Of a stretch of 64,000 nucleotides of DNA, positions 1-12,895 are shown in pieces. Every line of letters begins with the position of its first letter. Within the stretch, counting starts at the first letter, position 1. The DNA is from Sciurus carolinensis (taxonomy: Eukaryota; Chordata; Mammalia; Rodentia; Sciuridae). The notes under the pieces are model-generated. The model was not told where the DNA came from and did not search any database. It saw only the letters and a list, made by a program, of their open reading frames with translations. A program made the translations under genes and the position numbers. Location: contig NW_025920107.1 in NCBI RefSeq assembly GCF_902686445.1, positions 868,001 through 932,000 of the forward strand, written 5' to 3'.

Positions 1-2142
1 AAAATGTTGTGTGCTAGGACTAAGGTTGAAATTAACTCTGTGCAGAGAGAAGCAAAATTATAGAAAACAGACCTGAAAAATTTGAGTGGTGAGGTGGCTG
101 TTACGGTAAAAACATAATGGGACATGGACCAGGTTAGTGTGAGAGTGTGGAGATGAAAGTGCAGGTATACACTGATTACCCCAACCCCCAGCTCCTTCAG
201 CTCTTCCTGCTTCCCTTACACCTCTCCTCCAGGCCCATAGCATATTAAGGACAGTGCATAATTCTGGTAATTTTTTCTTTAAATATGTGTTCATAATGTG
301 TGTTTTAGTGACTTTTAATGGAAACTTATTGTATATTAAGTCCACTATTAATTACCATCAGAATATGTATTACAAAGTAAAAGTCATTATGATTTAAGTA
401 GTGACATTTTTTAGTGTATAACAAAGTTTTCAAGGTAAATTATTTTATTCTCAAATAATAGGTTGATTTTGTTTTATGGTTATATCAACTATAATCAACT
501 TAAAGGATAAGTTTACATTCTTCAAAGATTTAAAAATATTACATACCTTATTAGCATATTGGGGTTTTAACTGTAGATTATGTGTTAAGTCTTTTCAGTT
601 TTGTTTATCAGAATCTAAGAAATTAGAAGTCTAATGAGAATAATTTGTAAAAGCATAAGTCTGTACCATGAGCCAGCACCATAACCAGGAACAAGTGACC
701 TGGAGGAACTTCTAGAGGCCAAAGCAGGAGAAGGAAACTGATGTTTATTTTACTCTCAGTCCCAGTTTTGTAATGTTGCTCAGCAAATTTTTAGTAGAAA
801 ACCTCCTTTATCTTAGTGTTCCAAGGGATTATGGTGAGGATATTGGTCTGTCTGTGCCTCTGTCTCTCTGACTCTCTGGAGAACTCTTCTTTGTGTGGTT
901 CTGGAGATCAAAGGCAGGTTACCTCTCCATCCCTTGGTATATTTTCTTGACAAAGTTCTTCCACTATTACCTGCAGCAAAAACATCAAACATGATGAATA
1001 CTTACATAAGCCCTTCTCATTTCCATTGGACCCTGAAGAGTTTTGGAAAACATTGTCTAAAGTACAGAGCCTTTTTTCATCTGTTGACTCTTATGACTCT
1101 TCATGATACATCATTTTGGGGATGATCATAAAATTGTGTTGTGAGGGACTTTGCATTATATTTATTTTTAAGCCTTAACTTATTTTCAGTATGATCAAAA
1201 ATAGGTTAATATTTTGAATAGATGTGCCCTGAATGACTGGTGGAAAGGCAACAGTCCTGACCAATTCTACTTTCATGAATGTATTTAAATGAGATTTCAT
1301 GATCATTTTGTCCATATAATTAACTTTGGTAAGTTCACTACTTCAAAGGACTGGATTGTGGTAATTTTTGATTTAACATTTTGTTTAAATGAATCACAGC
1401 ATATTTGTTTTTCCAAGCAATTTTAAGTTCTGTGAGCCTATATTTGTGGTTGACAGTTGCCTCCAGATAGCATCTGTCAATCATCAGTATGATTGGATAT
1501 ATTGTGGAGCTAGAGTGCTAAGGGATAATGATCACATGAAGATATTACTGAAAGTTGGAGGCATATTAGTTTTGCCTATATAAGATGAGATAACTTTCAC
1601 TGCCCTTTAGCTTAGTGTCACAGGAAAGAAGCGAGTTGAAGATCAGGCAGTGTTCTTAGTGAAAGTGAAAGCTATATTTTAATTCCTAAGGAAATACTCT
1701 TCACAGGTCTATGTGTATAGAAAAAGCTTGAAACAGAATGTAAATTACTTAGGCAGAGCAGAGGTAGAAATAGTCCTGCAGTGTTACTCAGGAGGTGGCC
1801 TTCCACTTGTGCTCTTCCCCACTGTGTGTGGTATTCAGCAAGTGCACCCTCCTCTCGCTTCCCCACCTGGAAAGTGTTGGGCTGAGTGTGATGACCTCTG
1901 TAAGCTGTCCAGTGTCCATTCTTCATAAGTTCTTTGAACCCATGGAAGGGGAATCCTGTTCATGCTTGGTTTGAATTATTTAACTTTAATAGTGAGTTTT
2001 AAAATGTTCCTTCTTTACTATCTAGACTCATTTGAAAACATTCTTCAACTATTTATGAACATTGTTAAATTTATCATTTCTAGTTTTTGTTTGGAATTAT
2101 TAAGTACAATAAATGTATGAAGAATAAATTTGATCAGAAAGG
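1..2142. other. AT-rich intergenic DNA, no gene recognised
   Basis: Open frames here are short (under about 95 codons), overlap on both strands and have no splice or domain context. I see no recognisable exon, RNA gene or young repeat before the SINE that starts near 2150. The sequence reads as old, unconstrained intergenic or intronic DNA. Confidence 0.5.
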
Positions 2143-2149
2143 AGGACCT

Positions 2150-2345
2150 TTCTTTTTTTTTTTTTAATTTGGTACTGGGGGTTGAACCCAAATGCTTAAC
2201 CATTGAGTCATATCCTCAGTCCTTTTTATTTTCATTTTGAGACAGGGTCTTGCTAAGTTGCTGAGGCTGGGCTTGAATTTGTGATCCTCCTGCCTTAACC
2301 TTCTGAGTCTGGGATTAGAAACATGTGCCACCATGCCTGGCAAAG
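2150..2345 (-). mobile_element. Sciurid dimeric SINE (B1/ID chimera), minus strand
   Basis: A poly-T run at 2153-2165 is the complement of the A-tail. It is followed by the complement of the ID-like half (ggtactgggggttgaaccca) and then the B1-like half, with the usual 'gagacagggtcttgctaagttgctgaggctgg' complement and an end at 'ccaccatgcctggc'. The motif aggacctt occurs on both sides (about 2144 and 2346), which fits a target-site duplication. Confidence 0.9.
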
Positions 2346-3570
2346 AGGACCTTTTAAACCCAATTACATTTAATGTTATAAAAATTCATTCCAAAGAAAT
2401 TTGATATTTTATATTCACATTAAACTAAATCTGAGCTGCTTGAAACACCTTGCAGTTTCTAGAGTAGATGTAGATTTTCTAAGGTAACCAAGACCAGCAT
2501 GGTGGAATCCCTTGTCATCACAATATGTCATTTATACCATTACCATGCACTGTACTTGAGCATATTGTTAGTTATCCTAAAGGCAGAATATAAAAGATAT
2601 TCAGTAAAAACATTCCTGGAAAAATACTACTTGAATTCTTCCAAGGTTTAAATATTAATCTTTCAATTAAATCTTTAATTTTTTTAATTTAAAAAATTAA
2701 ATATTTCTTTAATATTTTCCAATATTGGAAATATTATATCCTAATAAATATTTTTAAACATTTGTGATATGAAATTTTGTGAATACCAAATACAAAAATG
2801 GGCTCCTGTTTACAATGAGTTGAAGGTACCTGTTCAATTTGAACAAGCTACATATTGAACTATTTTTTCCCTAGAAATACTGTATTTGCTGAGTTGGGGT
2901 ATTTGCTGAGTTGATAAAACTCCTAGTATCTTAGTGATTATATTTTTTTGTGTGTGAAGTATCAAGTCAGGTTTAGAATTAGATTCTAATTCAGTAGCAT
3001 CATGGAAAAGCCTGCAGTCAACTTGTTGGTACTGTAACAAAAAATATTGTTTTGTTAAATTACTTTAGCCAAATGACTGATTCTGTCAGATATATGTTTT
3101 AGGAGGTAACAGCATGTATAGGTAGTAGCGGTGCCACTAGAAAGTATTGGAACTCAAATCTAACATGCAGACTCACTTGCCCATATTTGGATATCCCATT
3201 TGGATTGTACCATCCATCTTAAACATAAATTATTTTAATGCCTTTTATATTATTTTATAATTTCTAAATGGAAGTTATGTAGTTGCATTTAACTATAAGA
3301 TAAATATAGTCCTCACTGGCAGCTCTTCCTTTAAAACAAAAATTTGACTGTAATCACATTACTAGGATCAAGCAATTATATTTTTTTGCTACCTTGTCTT
3401 GGGTTATCAAAGGTCTGTTCTACTTCAGGTAAAAATAAAATATTATGACAGCTATTAATTTTATTTCAATTTCAGCCTTCAAGACAGACAGTTTCTGAGA
3501 ATAAGCTGTTCTCAATTCTGTCAGTATAGAGGCTGTTAGTCTGAAATGGAATTAAGAGTGTGTGCTCATT

Positions 3571-3672
3571 GAGGGGTTGTGTTGTGGCTCAGTGTAGAGC
3601 AGTTGCCTGACATGTGAGGCACTGATTTAGAATCCCAGCACCACACATAGATTAATTAATTAATTAATTAAA
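3571..3672 (+). mobile_element. ID-type SINE (squirrel variant)
   Basis: The tRNA-like box A region (gttgtggctcagtgtagagc) is followed by a box B-like part (ttagaatcccagcaccacac) and a (ATTA)n simple tail. This is the ID-derived variant that ends in 'cagcaccacat' and an A/T-rich tail. Confidence 0.85.
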
Positions 3673-4477
3673 GATCCACCAACAAAATGGGTATGTTCAT
3701 TGACTATTTCATAGTTTGAAAAAGTTGAGGAAGAGTTTTATAAAACAGCTTACATTTTAATTATATCAGTCAAGAAATAGCATTTCATCACCTGAGTTTA
3801 TCTGACTACATTATTACACATTTTTGTTCTAAAGTCATCCCACTGAAACTGATCCTGATGGTACCCTGTCTTAAATTGGATGAGCTCTACTATCAATCTC
3901 ATTTAAGGTAAAGTGATCTTTTGTGCAATTAATTTTCTTGCTTTTAATAATGAGTTTTGAGGTGTTAGTACTTGAAACTTAGCAATGGTTTCCCTAATAT
4001 ATTTTTTGGAAATTCGCTCAGGACAAAAAAGTCTTAAGAGAATTACATTGATTTTTTTTAACATGTATAAATGCCAGTGTTCCATTGAGTAGTTTAGTGT
4101 GGGGGTTGGACATTGGGCTGGAAAATATACATGACAGTAAAACTATATTAGGAATAAATTTCTCATTGCAGATGGAAAAGAAATTTTGGTCAAGGATTTT
4201 TTGTTAGGTTTACATTAGCGTGAAATTTAAATCACACTTACGTGATTTTTACATTTTTGATCATTACTTTTTGTAGAATCATGGAATTTCCCACATGTCT
4301 TTAATTTAAAATAAGTAAAGTACATTGCTTGTAGTTTTTTTTTTTTATTGGACACTTTATATTTCACTACCATACATTTCTAGGAAAACTTTTTCATTAT
4401 TTCTATTCTTGGCTCCATATTTACACTAAAATTATGTTAGAAATTATGAAAATGTAGAATATGTATATTAATTTATG

Positions 4478-4548
4478 GATTTGCCTAGTCTGTGTGAGCC
4501 ACTGGGTTCAATCTTCACCATCACATAAAACTAAGTAAATAAATAAAG
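4478..4548 (+). mobile_element. Truncated ID-type SINE
   Basis: Only the second half of the squirrel ID variant is readable: 'gtgagccactgggttcaatcttcaccatcacataaaa', followed by an (AAATA)n tail. The 5' half is lost or too diverged to see. Confidence 0.65.
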
Positions 4549-5941
4549 GTATGAAAATACAATCAAATTATAAAATATTTGCATTTAAAAGGGATTTCAC
4601 CATGCTTTCTGGTTCTTTCCACTGAGTATATTTAACACTCTTCATTTAATTAAAGACAGATGTCTTGTGAAAAATAATAACCAGATCAACCAGATCTAGA
4701 AGCAGAGAGTCTCAATAACCATATAATGTTAGCTTCATAATTTTTTGTATTATAGTGTCTAAAACTATCCAATTCCTTATGTCATTCTGTGATCCCAAAT
4801 TTTAAAAGTTATTTGCTTAGTTATGTACTATTCACTTTATAGCTTTTGAAATTTAATGAGCTTTTCAAAGTTAATAAATATAATTGCATATTTTCTGGTA
4901 CAGCTACAATAAGGTTTCATAAGTAAAAAACTTCATAATTTTTTGAACATGAATAAATTTGTAGAAAAAATTGTTATCTAATGAAGTGTTCTAAAATACA
5001 TGCATGAAATGACTATCAGTTAATTCTACTGAATTCTAAAAATTATGCTTCAAGTTTGTATTCACTTTTGATGTCTAGGATATATAAATTCAGGTGAGTT
5101 ATCTTGAAATTGGTGCCATAAAAAGAAGCAAACAAGTTAGGTAAATGTCATAAATATGAAAGTAGGAACCATAATATCCTTCAAGCGTCCTCTAATCATG
5201 AAGAATATATTTGGACATAAGATGAAGATTTGCTTATTTTTTAAATGATTTACTTCAAGACTCAATATTTACTTGCAGAATACATCTCTCCAATGTCTGT
5301 TCTTTAAACCGTCTCTCTCACCTTTCTTTGGTTATTTAGTAAATCTTTTCTTTTAGTAGTTGTGTGTGGTTTTCATTCACTGTCCCGACAAGATTGTGGC
5401 ATTCTTCTTCTCTTTCTTGGAAGGATCAACATTTATATTTACATTTATTATTAGCTATCTGACACACAGGATGGACAGAGTTTATACTCTTTGTGATTTC
5501 AACCAATTTTATTTTTAAGGCACTCTTAAAGCTCAGGTCTCATGCTTTCACCTCATGAGATAATTTGTGCCAATATAAGTCACAAATGCTCATTCAAAAT
5601 ATTACATTTAAATTTCTAATTTTTTCAAAGCACTCTAAACTATAGATGGCTATAATTTATCCTAGGTAATTTGGATTAATAAAATCATTTTTTATGAATG
5701 TCAGTATTTGTGCAAATATCATGGAGGTAAGACAAGTAACACTTCAGATCTCTCTCTTATCTCTAATTACTCTCACCCCCATGAGAAGACATAATTTAGT
5801 AAGTTGAAGAAATAAAGTTTGATTTTATATTGGAGTGGCTCAGAAATGTGTTCTCTTTCTCTTGTATCCTGCAGTAAAGGAAATTATTATGATAATTTTT
5901 CATATTTGGTACATTTACACCTAAATATTTTTCCTTCTTAG
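4549..5941. other. AT-rich DNA, nothing recognised
   Basis: No long frame, repeat family or RNA gene is visible. The stretch ends at a pyrimidine-rich tract leading into the exon-like block at 5942. Confidence 0.4.
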
Positions 5942-5999
5942 AATGTCCTCGAAGAAGAAGGAGAATCACATCAAACTTTTAATGCACCAAGGAAAGAGG
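5942..5999 (+). other. Exon-like block a (58 nt, unidentified)
   Basis: A T-rich tract ending in cttag precedes a 58-nt open block that ends at agg|gtaaac, so consensus-like acceptor and donor bound a short open stretch. In the frame that joins to the next block it encodes a Glu/Gln-rich stretch of about 19 residues (N-V-L-E-E-E-G-E-S-H-Q...). I do not recognise the protein. It could be a small internal exon, live or dead, of a coiled-coil or repeat-type gene, or chance splice-like signals. Confidence 0.28.
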
Positions 6000-6095
6000 G
6001 TAAACTATTAGAAGAATACCTATTGCTGAGCTGCTCATTGATTTGAAATTATGGATCTTTTTCATATACTCTCTACTTTGCTTTTATTATTATAG

Positions 6096-6146
6096 AAGCA
6101 AACACTGACACAAGGGAACCAGAAATCAGAACATTACCTGAAAACT
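6096..6146 (+). other. Exon-like block b (51 nt, unidentified)
   Basis: It is preceded by a T-rich tract ending attatag and followed by a strong donor, act|gtaagt. Spliced to the block at 5942-5999 it keeps one open frame (…K-E-[E]-A-N-T-D-T-R-E-P-E-I-R…). Two splice-bounded open blocks only 96 nt apart in a compatible phase are more than I expect by chance, but the gene is not recognised. Confidence 0.28.
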
Positions 6147-8519
6147 GTAAGTCTGATTGTAGAAAGAAAAAAGGTGGTTGAAACCACTCTTGTACAACAT
6201 TGCAGCATAAAGAACAACCCATGTTTTCTCTTCACATTAGTTGGTCCAAGGGGAAAATTTAAAAAATATATATATTTTCTCAATTGTTTTTATATATCAT
6301 CTCTCATATGCACATAATGATGCCAAACACCCTAGATATAAGTTTAAGGCCTTGGGATTCTAATAACAAGGATAGCAAGAGTTGTCATTTATGTATAGAA
6401 TCAACATTTGTAGAATACGGTGGGAGTAGTTAATTCTGTGGTAAGTCATCATATAACAAAAGAGTCAGAATGCAAGCCAAATGTATGGCTTTATTAATAT
6501 AAATAGAAATAATGCATTTATGAAGGGAAAGTTCATAGGAAGAAAACCCCAAAAGAAATAGCTATGCTTGGAAAGTTTTTATACCACTTGGGAAAAGGAT
6601 GAGCTTTTAAGAAGAGATGACAAGACACAAGAAGGACACTGAATTTCTACAGTAGGAAGCTGTGTGAAGGCAGCTGTGCAGAGAAGCTAATGTTTGCTGA
6701 GACTCAGTCCAAGGGGTTTGGTTTATCCAGTGCCATCCTGTCCCCAGTAAGCAAGCTTGTGGAATTCTCCACAAAGGAAGTTAGAGTTGGAGGAACACCT
6801 TCCAGGGACACTTGCGATGTTTTTAGTAACTGGGGAGGGATAAGACTTTATCATCTCTCCTTCTCAATTGCTTTCAACTAGAAATTATCCACTTTCCAGA
6901 GTGACCCATTCTGATTTCTTGCCATGAACTTTGACAGAGATACAGAAGGCTGAAGAAACAGGGGAAGAAAGAAGAAAGGAATGGGGAAAAAAGGGATAAG
7001 AATAAAAATAATCAGATATACAAAGACAAAATTAAAACTTCCCCACCAATTAGGGTTCTGTCCTTTATATTTCAAGCATTATGAAATCAATAAAAGTGGA
7101 ACATACATGTACAAAACAGTACTAGCTCACAAGCTGCAGATAAGAAAATGCACAGAGTATTGGGATTAGAGTTGAGAGGTAGTGTGTGAGAATGTGTTTG
7201 TGCATCTGTGGAGAATTAATTTATTTGTTGTTCTTTGGGTCTGTCTTGTGGTTGGGAGTTGATCTTCTCCCCATGCATGCATTTCATAAATACAGTAACC
7301 ATTGAGCATATATAGTGTTAGAAGCATCACTTGCTTTTGCAAGATCATGGTGCATGATATGAACATTAAACAGATTATGTCAACATGAGAATTTTGGTGG
7401 TCTAAGTAGAGAGCTGGCATTATTGCTGAGAAGCCATGGCCAGGTGCATGTTTGGGGAAGACTTCTAGAAAAGGAGTTTTCTGATTGGAAATTAATGGGT
7501 TTAGAGAATTCATGACATGGTAGTACTAGCAGTGGAGGGCATGATGACTTTCAAAAGTACAGAGTTATAATAGGGGACAGGGAAAATTAAGAGGAATCTC
7601 TGGTCCAAGGGGGCAGGCTAAGGAGCGAGAAGAGGAAAGAGGAGGCATTTCAGGAATCCAAGGAATAATGACCTATGTCTTCTGATGACTGGATTTCCTT
7701 CCTTGTAATGGCTCATGTGATCCAGCACCAGTGCAGAGTGCCTCCTCTGTCCTTTCCTTGGATAAGAACTGACCTCTCCACTTTATTTTTCCTTTGATGA
7801 ATTTCCATGGTCTGCCCCAGTATGACTCATTTACCACCTCTCTGCCCACATGCTCAACCCTAAAGACATCTGACATCTCCCTCCATTGTCCTGACACACC
7901 ACTACTTGGGAAGTTCTAAGGTCACATGCTGCATTGCTGACTACTGGGCATATTTTCCTCCAGATCACTTATATAAACATCACCAGTGCTACTCACTGAA
8001 CCTGGCAGCTGATACTATTGTCAGAGTTGCCTCTGTCTCCTCCCTGCCCCTACAGAATCTTCTTTTTCATTTGAACAACCCACACTGCCCACCCCATACT
8101 ACGGTATTTATGGATTTCAAAACATTTTTCATAAAGAACTAAGGGTGAAGTGCTCTTTGAACATCTATCATGTTACTTCCATTGTTTCTTCCCTCTTGAA
8201 AATAGACTGGCTTACTTCCTACAAGATCCAGCAACCAGGCCTGATTTTCCCACCCAGACAATGGCATTTTCTCCCTGATTTCATTTTCATGGTGGTTGAA
8301 TGATTATATTTCTTATTCCAAGTCTCCCTCTTGCCCAGAACACAAGTGATATTCACAGGGTCCTTGCTGGACAACTTCCCCCAAAACTTATTTTTACTAA
8401 TGCGTTTTACCTTCAGACAATATGAGGAGGGTCAAGGTGCCATAGGCAAGGTTTTTTTGTTTTTTTTTTTCAAACTCTCTTTTAACAGAGAAACTATTTT
8501 GTTCCACAAAGTGTTATGA
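6147..8519. other. Intergenic DNA without recognised genes
   Basis: Frames of 60-115 codons occur on both strands (for example 7166-7513 minus) but show no domain, start context or splice support. Parts of 6400-6900 have the moderate GC and texture of an old LTR or DNA transposon, which I cannot assign. Confidence 0.4.
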
Positions 8520-8995
8520 GGACATTTATTTATTCAATAATGCTTATTTTAGGTCTACTCTGTGCCATTTCCTTTTCTAGGTCCTTGGAATCTATCAAGG
8601 GACAAAAATGTGCAGTCTGTCAAATTGACAAGTAATTTCAGGGAGGTAGAAAGAGGAAGAAGAGAGAAAGAGCAATAATCATAATGAATTATATTGTATA
8701 TTCAAGGGTGATAAGTGTGATGGCACCAAGGAGAGTAGACCAAGGAAGATGGAATATTCCCACTGAGAAGGTGGCATTTGAGCAAAGATGTGAGAGAGGT
8801 GAGTGTTTATGTTTGGGGATTAGTGGGGGAAAGTGTTTCAGATAGCAGGAATAGGTCTATCAATAGATGAGGCCTGGAAGGGTCCAGGAACACCAAAGAT
8901 TGGTAGAACAGGGTAGTCTACAATTCTGCAGGGTGGAAGAACTTCCAGACTATAAGAACCTTGGTCTCTTGAGTGTCATGGTAGTATCTTAAGCA
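8520..8995 (+). repeat. Ancient mammalian interspersed repeat (family not certain)
   Basis: Phrases such as 'ggtctactctgtgccatttccttttctaggtccttgg', 'ggtgataagtgtgatgg' and 'cactgagaaggtggcatttgagcaaagatgtgagagaggtgag' match a widespread old repeat in mammalian genomes. It is highly diverged. I recall the pattern but not a secure family name. Confidence 0.45.
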
Positions 8996-9040
8996 GGTGA
9001 CTGCCTTGATCCATGTGATGTTTTACAAGGTCTACCATGT

Positions 9041-9238
9041 AGTCAGGAACAATAGCATATGCCTGTAATTCCAGCAGTTTGGGAAGCTAAAGCAGGAAGG
9101 TCTCAATTTCACAGCCAGCCTCAGCAACTTAGTGAGGCCTTGTATCAAAACAAAACAACAACAACAACAAAAAAAGTGTTGTGGATGTTTCTCAGTGGTT
9201 GAGCACCCCTGGTTTAATCCCTAGTACAAAAAATATGC
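9041..9238 (+). mobile_element. Sciurid dimeric SINE (B1/ID chimera)
   Basis: The B1-like half (cctgtaattccagcagtttgggaagctaaagcagg) is followed by an internal (CAA)n-rich linker, then the ID-like half (tcagtggttgagcacccctggtttaatccctagtac) and an A-rich end. It is moderately diverged. Confidence 0.88.
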
Positions 9239-10429
9239 CATGTAAACAAGAAAATAGACAAGTCAATCTATTTAAAGGAGAGAGGAAGAGGCAGCCTATC
9301 ATCGGCGGATCCCATACTCCAGAATATCTGCAAAGTCCAGTGTCAAATCTCCAAGTCCATAAAATATGTGTGTTTTAAAGCAGTCTTCATTATTGCTTAG
9401 GAGTGGCAAGTCCAAAAGTTTAGAGGAAGCTGCCACTGAAGAGGTAGCTTGTTATGTTCTCCTCCCAGTTAAAGGGGGCACCATATGGCATGAGTGCCAC
9501 ATGGGGGATGGAGAACTGGGGTCAGTCAGAGACAGTGGAAAGGAGAGGAAAATGTGAGCAAGAGCCTTAGTGTGCTTTCCATGAGAAGGAAGAGGTAAGG
9601 TGGTGTATATTGGATTAGGGTTGGCTGACTTAAATAATTTTAGTAGGCTCTGGTACATGGTGCTGATCCTTATAATCTGCCATCTGATTCAAGGTGGATT
9701 AGGGCAGGTGGATAATGGCCCAGGGAGTGTGATCTCAGTAAAGGAGGCTGTTGAGGGCATGGGCTCTGCCTTGGTTAGCTCACATTTGAAAAACCTACTC
9801 AGGTTCGAATTACTTAGCTAAATTATAGGATTTAGCTAAGTCTGGGGGTGGAGGAAAGTTACTAATGGATCAGTAAGACCTAAAGATGTCAAAGTATCTA
9901 TGATACAGAATAAAAAGATATAATTAATGCATGGTGGTATTTATTAGTGCCACAACAGGTCACTTGAGTCTCAGAGTAATCCTTGGCCAACCAGGTCAGG
10001 ATAAGGGGGAGAAGGAGAGTCTAACACTCAGGCAGTGCTGAGATCCACACCTCACAACTCTACCCTCCCCAAAGATAGTCCCTAGTGGGGAGGCATAGAG
10101 TGGGAACCCCACTGAGCCACCACCAACCCTCAAATCTGTACCAGGTCACTTTCCATCCATGAGTCTTAGCTTCAGGCTCTGTGGAATGAGAACTATATTT
10201 TGTTCTACACCTTGCTAAAACTTTTGAACAAATACTGTTCTTTTTATTTTGCATATTTCTTTACCCAAGTGTGTTTGAGATCAGTTCAGAAACAAAATTT
10301 TGAGTGACATATCCAACTCTTCTCATTTCACTTTGCATGATTGGCACTGGTGCACTTTGGTTATCCTTCCAGAAAAGGCTGGGAGTTCCTTAAAAGCAAT
10401 CAGTTGTCTTTCATCAATTTATCTGTGGT

Positions 10430-10570
10430 ACAAAGCAAACACTTCCTGCATTTCTACCATGTGTCACTTAGTTTAATGGTCAGAGAAAAATACCAGAATA
10501 AACACCTGTCCTCAAAGAGCTTACAGCTTAGAGGCAAATGCACACAGCGAAACAATAAATTGTAATACAA
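10430..10570 (+). repeat. Fragment of an ancient interspersed repeat
   Basis: Text of the type 'tttctaccatgtgtcacttagtttaatggtcagag' with 'ctgtcctcaaagagcttacagcttagaggcaa' matches the 'tissue-wide' mammalian relic also seen at 8520-8995. The family name is uncertain. Confidence 0.35.
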
Positions 10571-10636
10571 GTTATTTTTCTGCTATCCAAGCCCAATTAA
10601 GATTATATCACAAGAGTTTAAAAAGACCCACCATTT

Positions 10637-10843
10637 GCCAGGCACAGAGGTACATGCCCATAATCCTACCAGCTCAGAAGGCTGAGGTAGAGGATTTCAA
10701 TTTGAAAGCCAGCCTCAGCAAAAGTGAGGTGATAAGCAACTCAGTGAGACCCTATCTCTAAATAAAATACAAAATAGGGTTGAGGATGTGGTTCAGTGGT
10801 CAAGTGCCCCTGAGTTAAATCCCTAGTGCCCTACCCAAAAATA
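10637..10843 (+). mobile_element. Sciurid dimeric SINE (B1/ID chimera), near complete
   Basis: The complete order is visible: B1-like start (gccaggcacagaggtacatgcc), 'agccagcctcagcaaaagtgagg', 'gcaactcagtgagaccctatctctaaataaaatacaaaatagg', then the ID-like half 'ggatgtggttcagtggtcaagtgcccctgag' and a poly-A-like end. It is a good reference copy for this family in the window. Confidence 0.93.
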
Positions 10844-12155
10844 TTTATTACAGCCGATTTTGTAAACTGAAAATAGGAGAAAACCAGAAAATATTTAATA
10901 CAGGCTAATGAAGTTTCTGTTAGAAGGGAGACAACCCTGTAACCTCCTTATGCAAGTAAATGGGAAAGACATCATATGACCCATCCAGTGAGGAATTGGT
11001 TGGGCAGAGAGCAGACAGATAAGCAAAGTTCAATTACATATCCTAACCCAGGAGCTTGAATAACAAGATGACTCAGATGGAGATCTAAACAGAACTGGCA
11101 TCTCAGAGACCTGGTAGCAAGGGAGCAATTGATGAGACAGACTTCTAGGTCATATAATACAAAAAGAAGAGGGGCAGGTGAATGGATGGCAGAAGCCTTC
11201 CTGAAAAGGGATGACATAAATAGCAGTGGGGCATACAGAGGCACCCAATGGAAGAAAGGGTTAGGGAATCCCAGGAGTGGAAATTTCATGTCAAGATATA
11301 AAAAGGCTTTGCTAAAAATCATCACTCACACTGCCAGCCACAGCATGATATGATAGATAGAAACATTAACTGTATTACCAAAGTGATCAAATGTGTCTTG
11401 GTATTGATGGAAAACATTTATTACCCACTACATAGGCATGGGTAGGCCAAATATCTCATTGAGTAGAAAATCAAGGCCAAATGGCAGTGACTAATTTTTT
11501 TATAATTCATATTTATAGAGAAGTTGAAAGAACAGTACAATGAGCACATATAGACCTTTCTCCTTTCATGTGAGAAGTAATCACTTAGGGGAGGGGAATT
11601 CAACTCAGTATGACTGGGATTCTTGGAAAAGTATTTCTGCATGAGCTAGGTAAGGCATAGACAGAGGCTTATTTAGGAAGCAGATACACATTAAAAGGAG
11701 AATGCTAACTATCTTGAGAATGAAAAGCCCTGCCTTGGTTTAGGACTCCAATCTTTGTGGTTGGGCTGTAGTTAGACTAGACTGGAGGTAGAACCAAGGT
11801 GGAGCTGCATAATTCCACACCAGCTTTCCCTGCACTTGATAATTTCCCTCCCTTCACAAAGGCACAGGCCAAGGGCATGTCCCTGAGAGTGTTCTGCATC
11901 TCAATGGCTCAAGTGTGTTTCCTTCGAGATTCTGTATCTTTTTCTCTTTATTTTCAATTCCTGTCTCACCCTAATATTAACCTCTGCCATCATGACACTT
12001 TCTCCCTCCCTCCTCTCTCTCTTGCTGACCATCCATCTCTTTCCTAATTATTTCATCATAACTACCCTAAAGCTAAGGACATTTTTACAGTAGTGTTATT
12101 GTTCATGTTTTACTGATAATAGCTATTGTACCAATGACATGCCTTAATAATTACC

Positions 12156-12194
12156 ATTAATTAATTAATTAATTAATTACTATTAATTAATTCC
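12156..12194. repeat. (TTAA/ATTA)n microsatellite
   Basis: A run of tetranucleotide attaattaatta repeats with one interruption. Confidence 0.9.
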
Positions 12195-12654
12195 CTTTTT
12201 TGGTCCAGCATGCTTTGATGTGTATCAAGATCCACTGAAGGCTTGCCTGTTGTATTTGTCTTGGGACAGAATGGAGCCTCCTCTTTTTTCTGCTTTGTTT
12301 TTAAGAACTTGGTTGTTTTCTGAGTCTGGGTTCATTTGTCTCACAGAATGCCCTTTTTTCTGAATTGCTGATGGTTTCCTCACAAATAGACTCCAGCTAA
12401 ACACTTTGGCAAGAATACAGATATGTGGACTCCTTGGCACATCACAGGGGTGAGGTGTGGGACACTCTCATCCAGGTGTCCCACTATTGGTAAGGCCCCA
12501 TTTGACAGTTGGTTAAGGTGGTATGAAGGGTACAAGTGATAGGGTGCCTGGCTGTTTTCTACAATAAGCAGATGAGGACCCTACTGTGCTAGTGAACAAT
12601 GACTGAGTCAAGAAATTATGGAGGAAAGTCACCAAAAGGTCAATGAAATAATAC

Positions 12655-12895
12655 TAACAATAGTACCAAATGAGTACTTACTGTCTCTAAGGCAAATGAC
12701 AGATTTTGCCATTTAGTATCTCACTTAATCTTCATAAGTGCCCAGCAAGGAAGGTGTTACAGTCCTTGTTTTACTAATAAGGCTTATAGAGGTAACGGGG
12801 ATTAGCCCTTGGTAATACAGTGAGTTAAAGGTCCAGCTAGGATTCAAATAGCCATCTGACTACAAGTGCTTATGTTACTAGGTGGTCAGACCACC
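12655..12895 (+). repeat. MIR SINE relic
   Basis: Recognisable MIR core: 'ttagtatctcacttaatcttcataagtgcccagcaagg', 'tgttttactaataaggcttatagagg', 'taatacagtgagttaaaggtccagctaggattcaaat'. This is the usual order of the tRNA-derived mammalian-wide repeat, diverged but unmistakable. Confidence 0.8.

Noticed and set aside
2640..2760. Palindromic AT-rich stretch as an origin or matrix-attachment site
   Set aside because: Inverted AT repeats of this size are expected in such AT-rich DNA, and no further signal supports a function.
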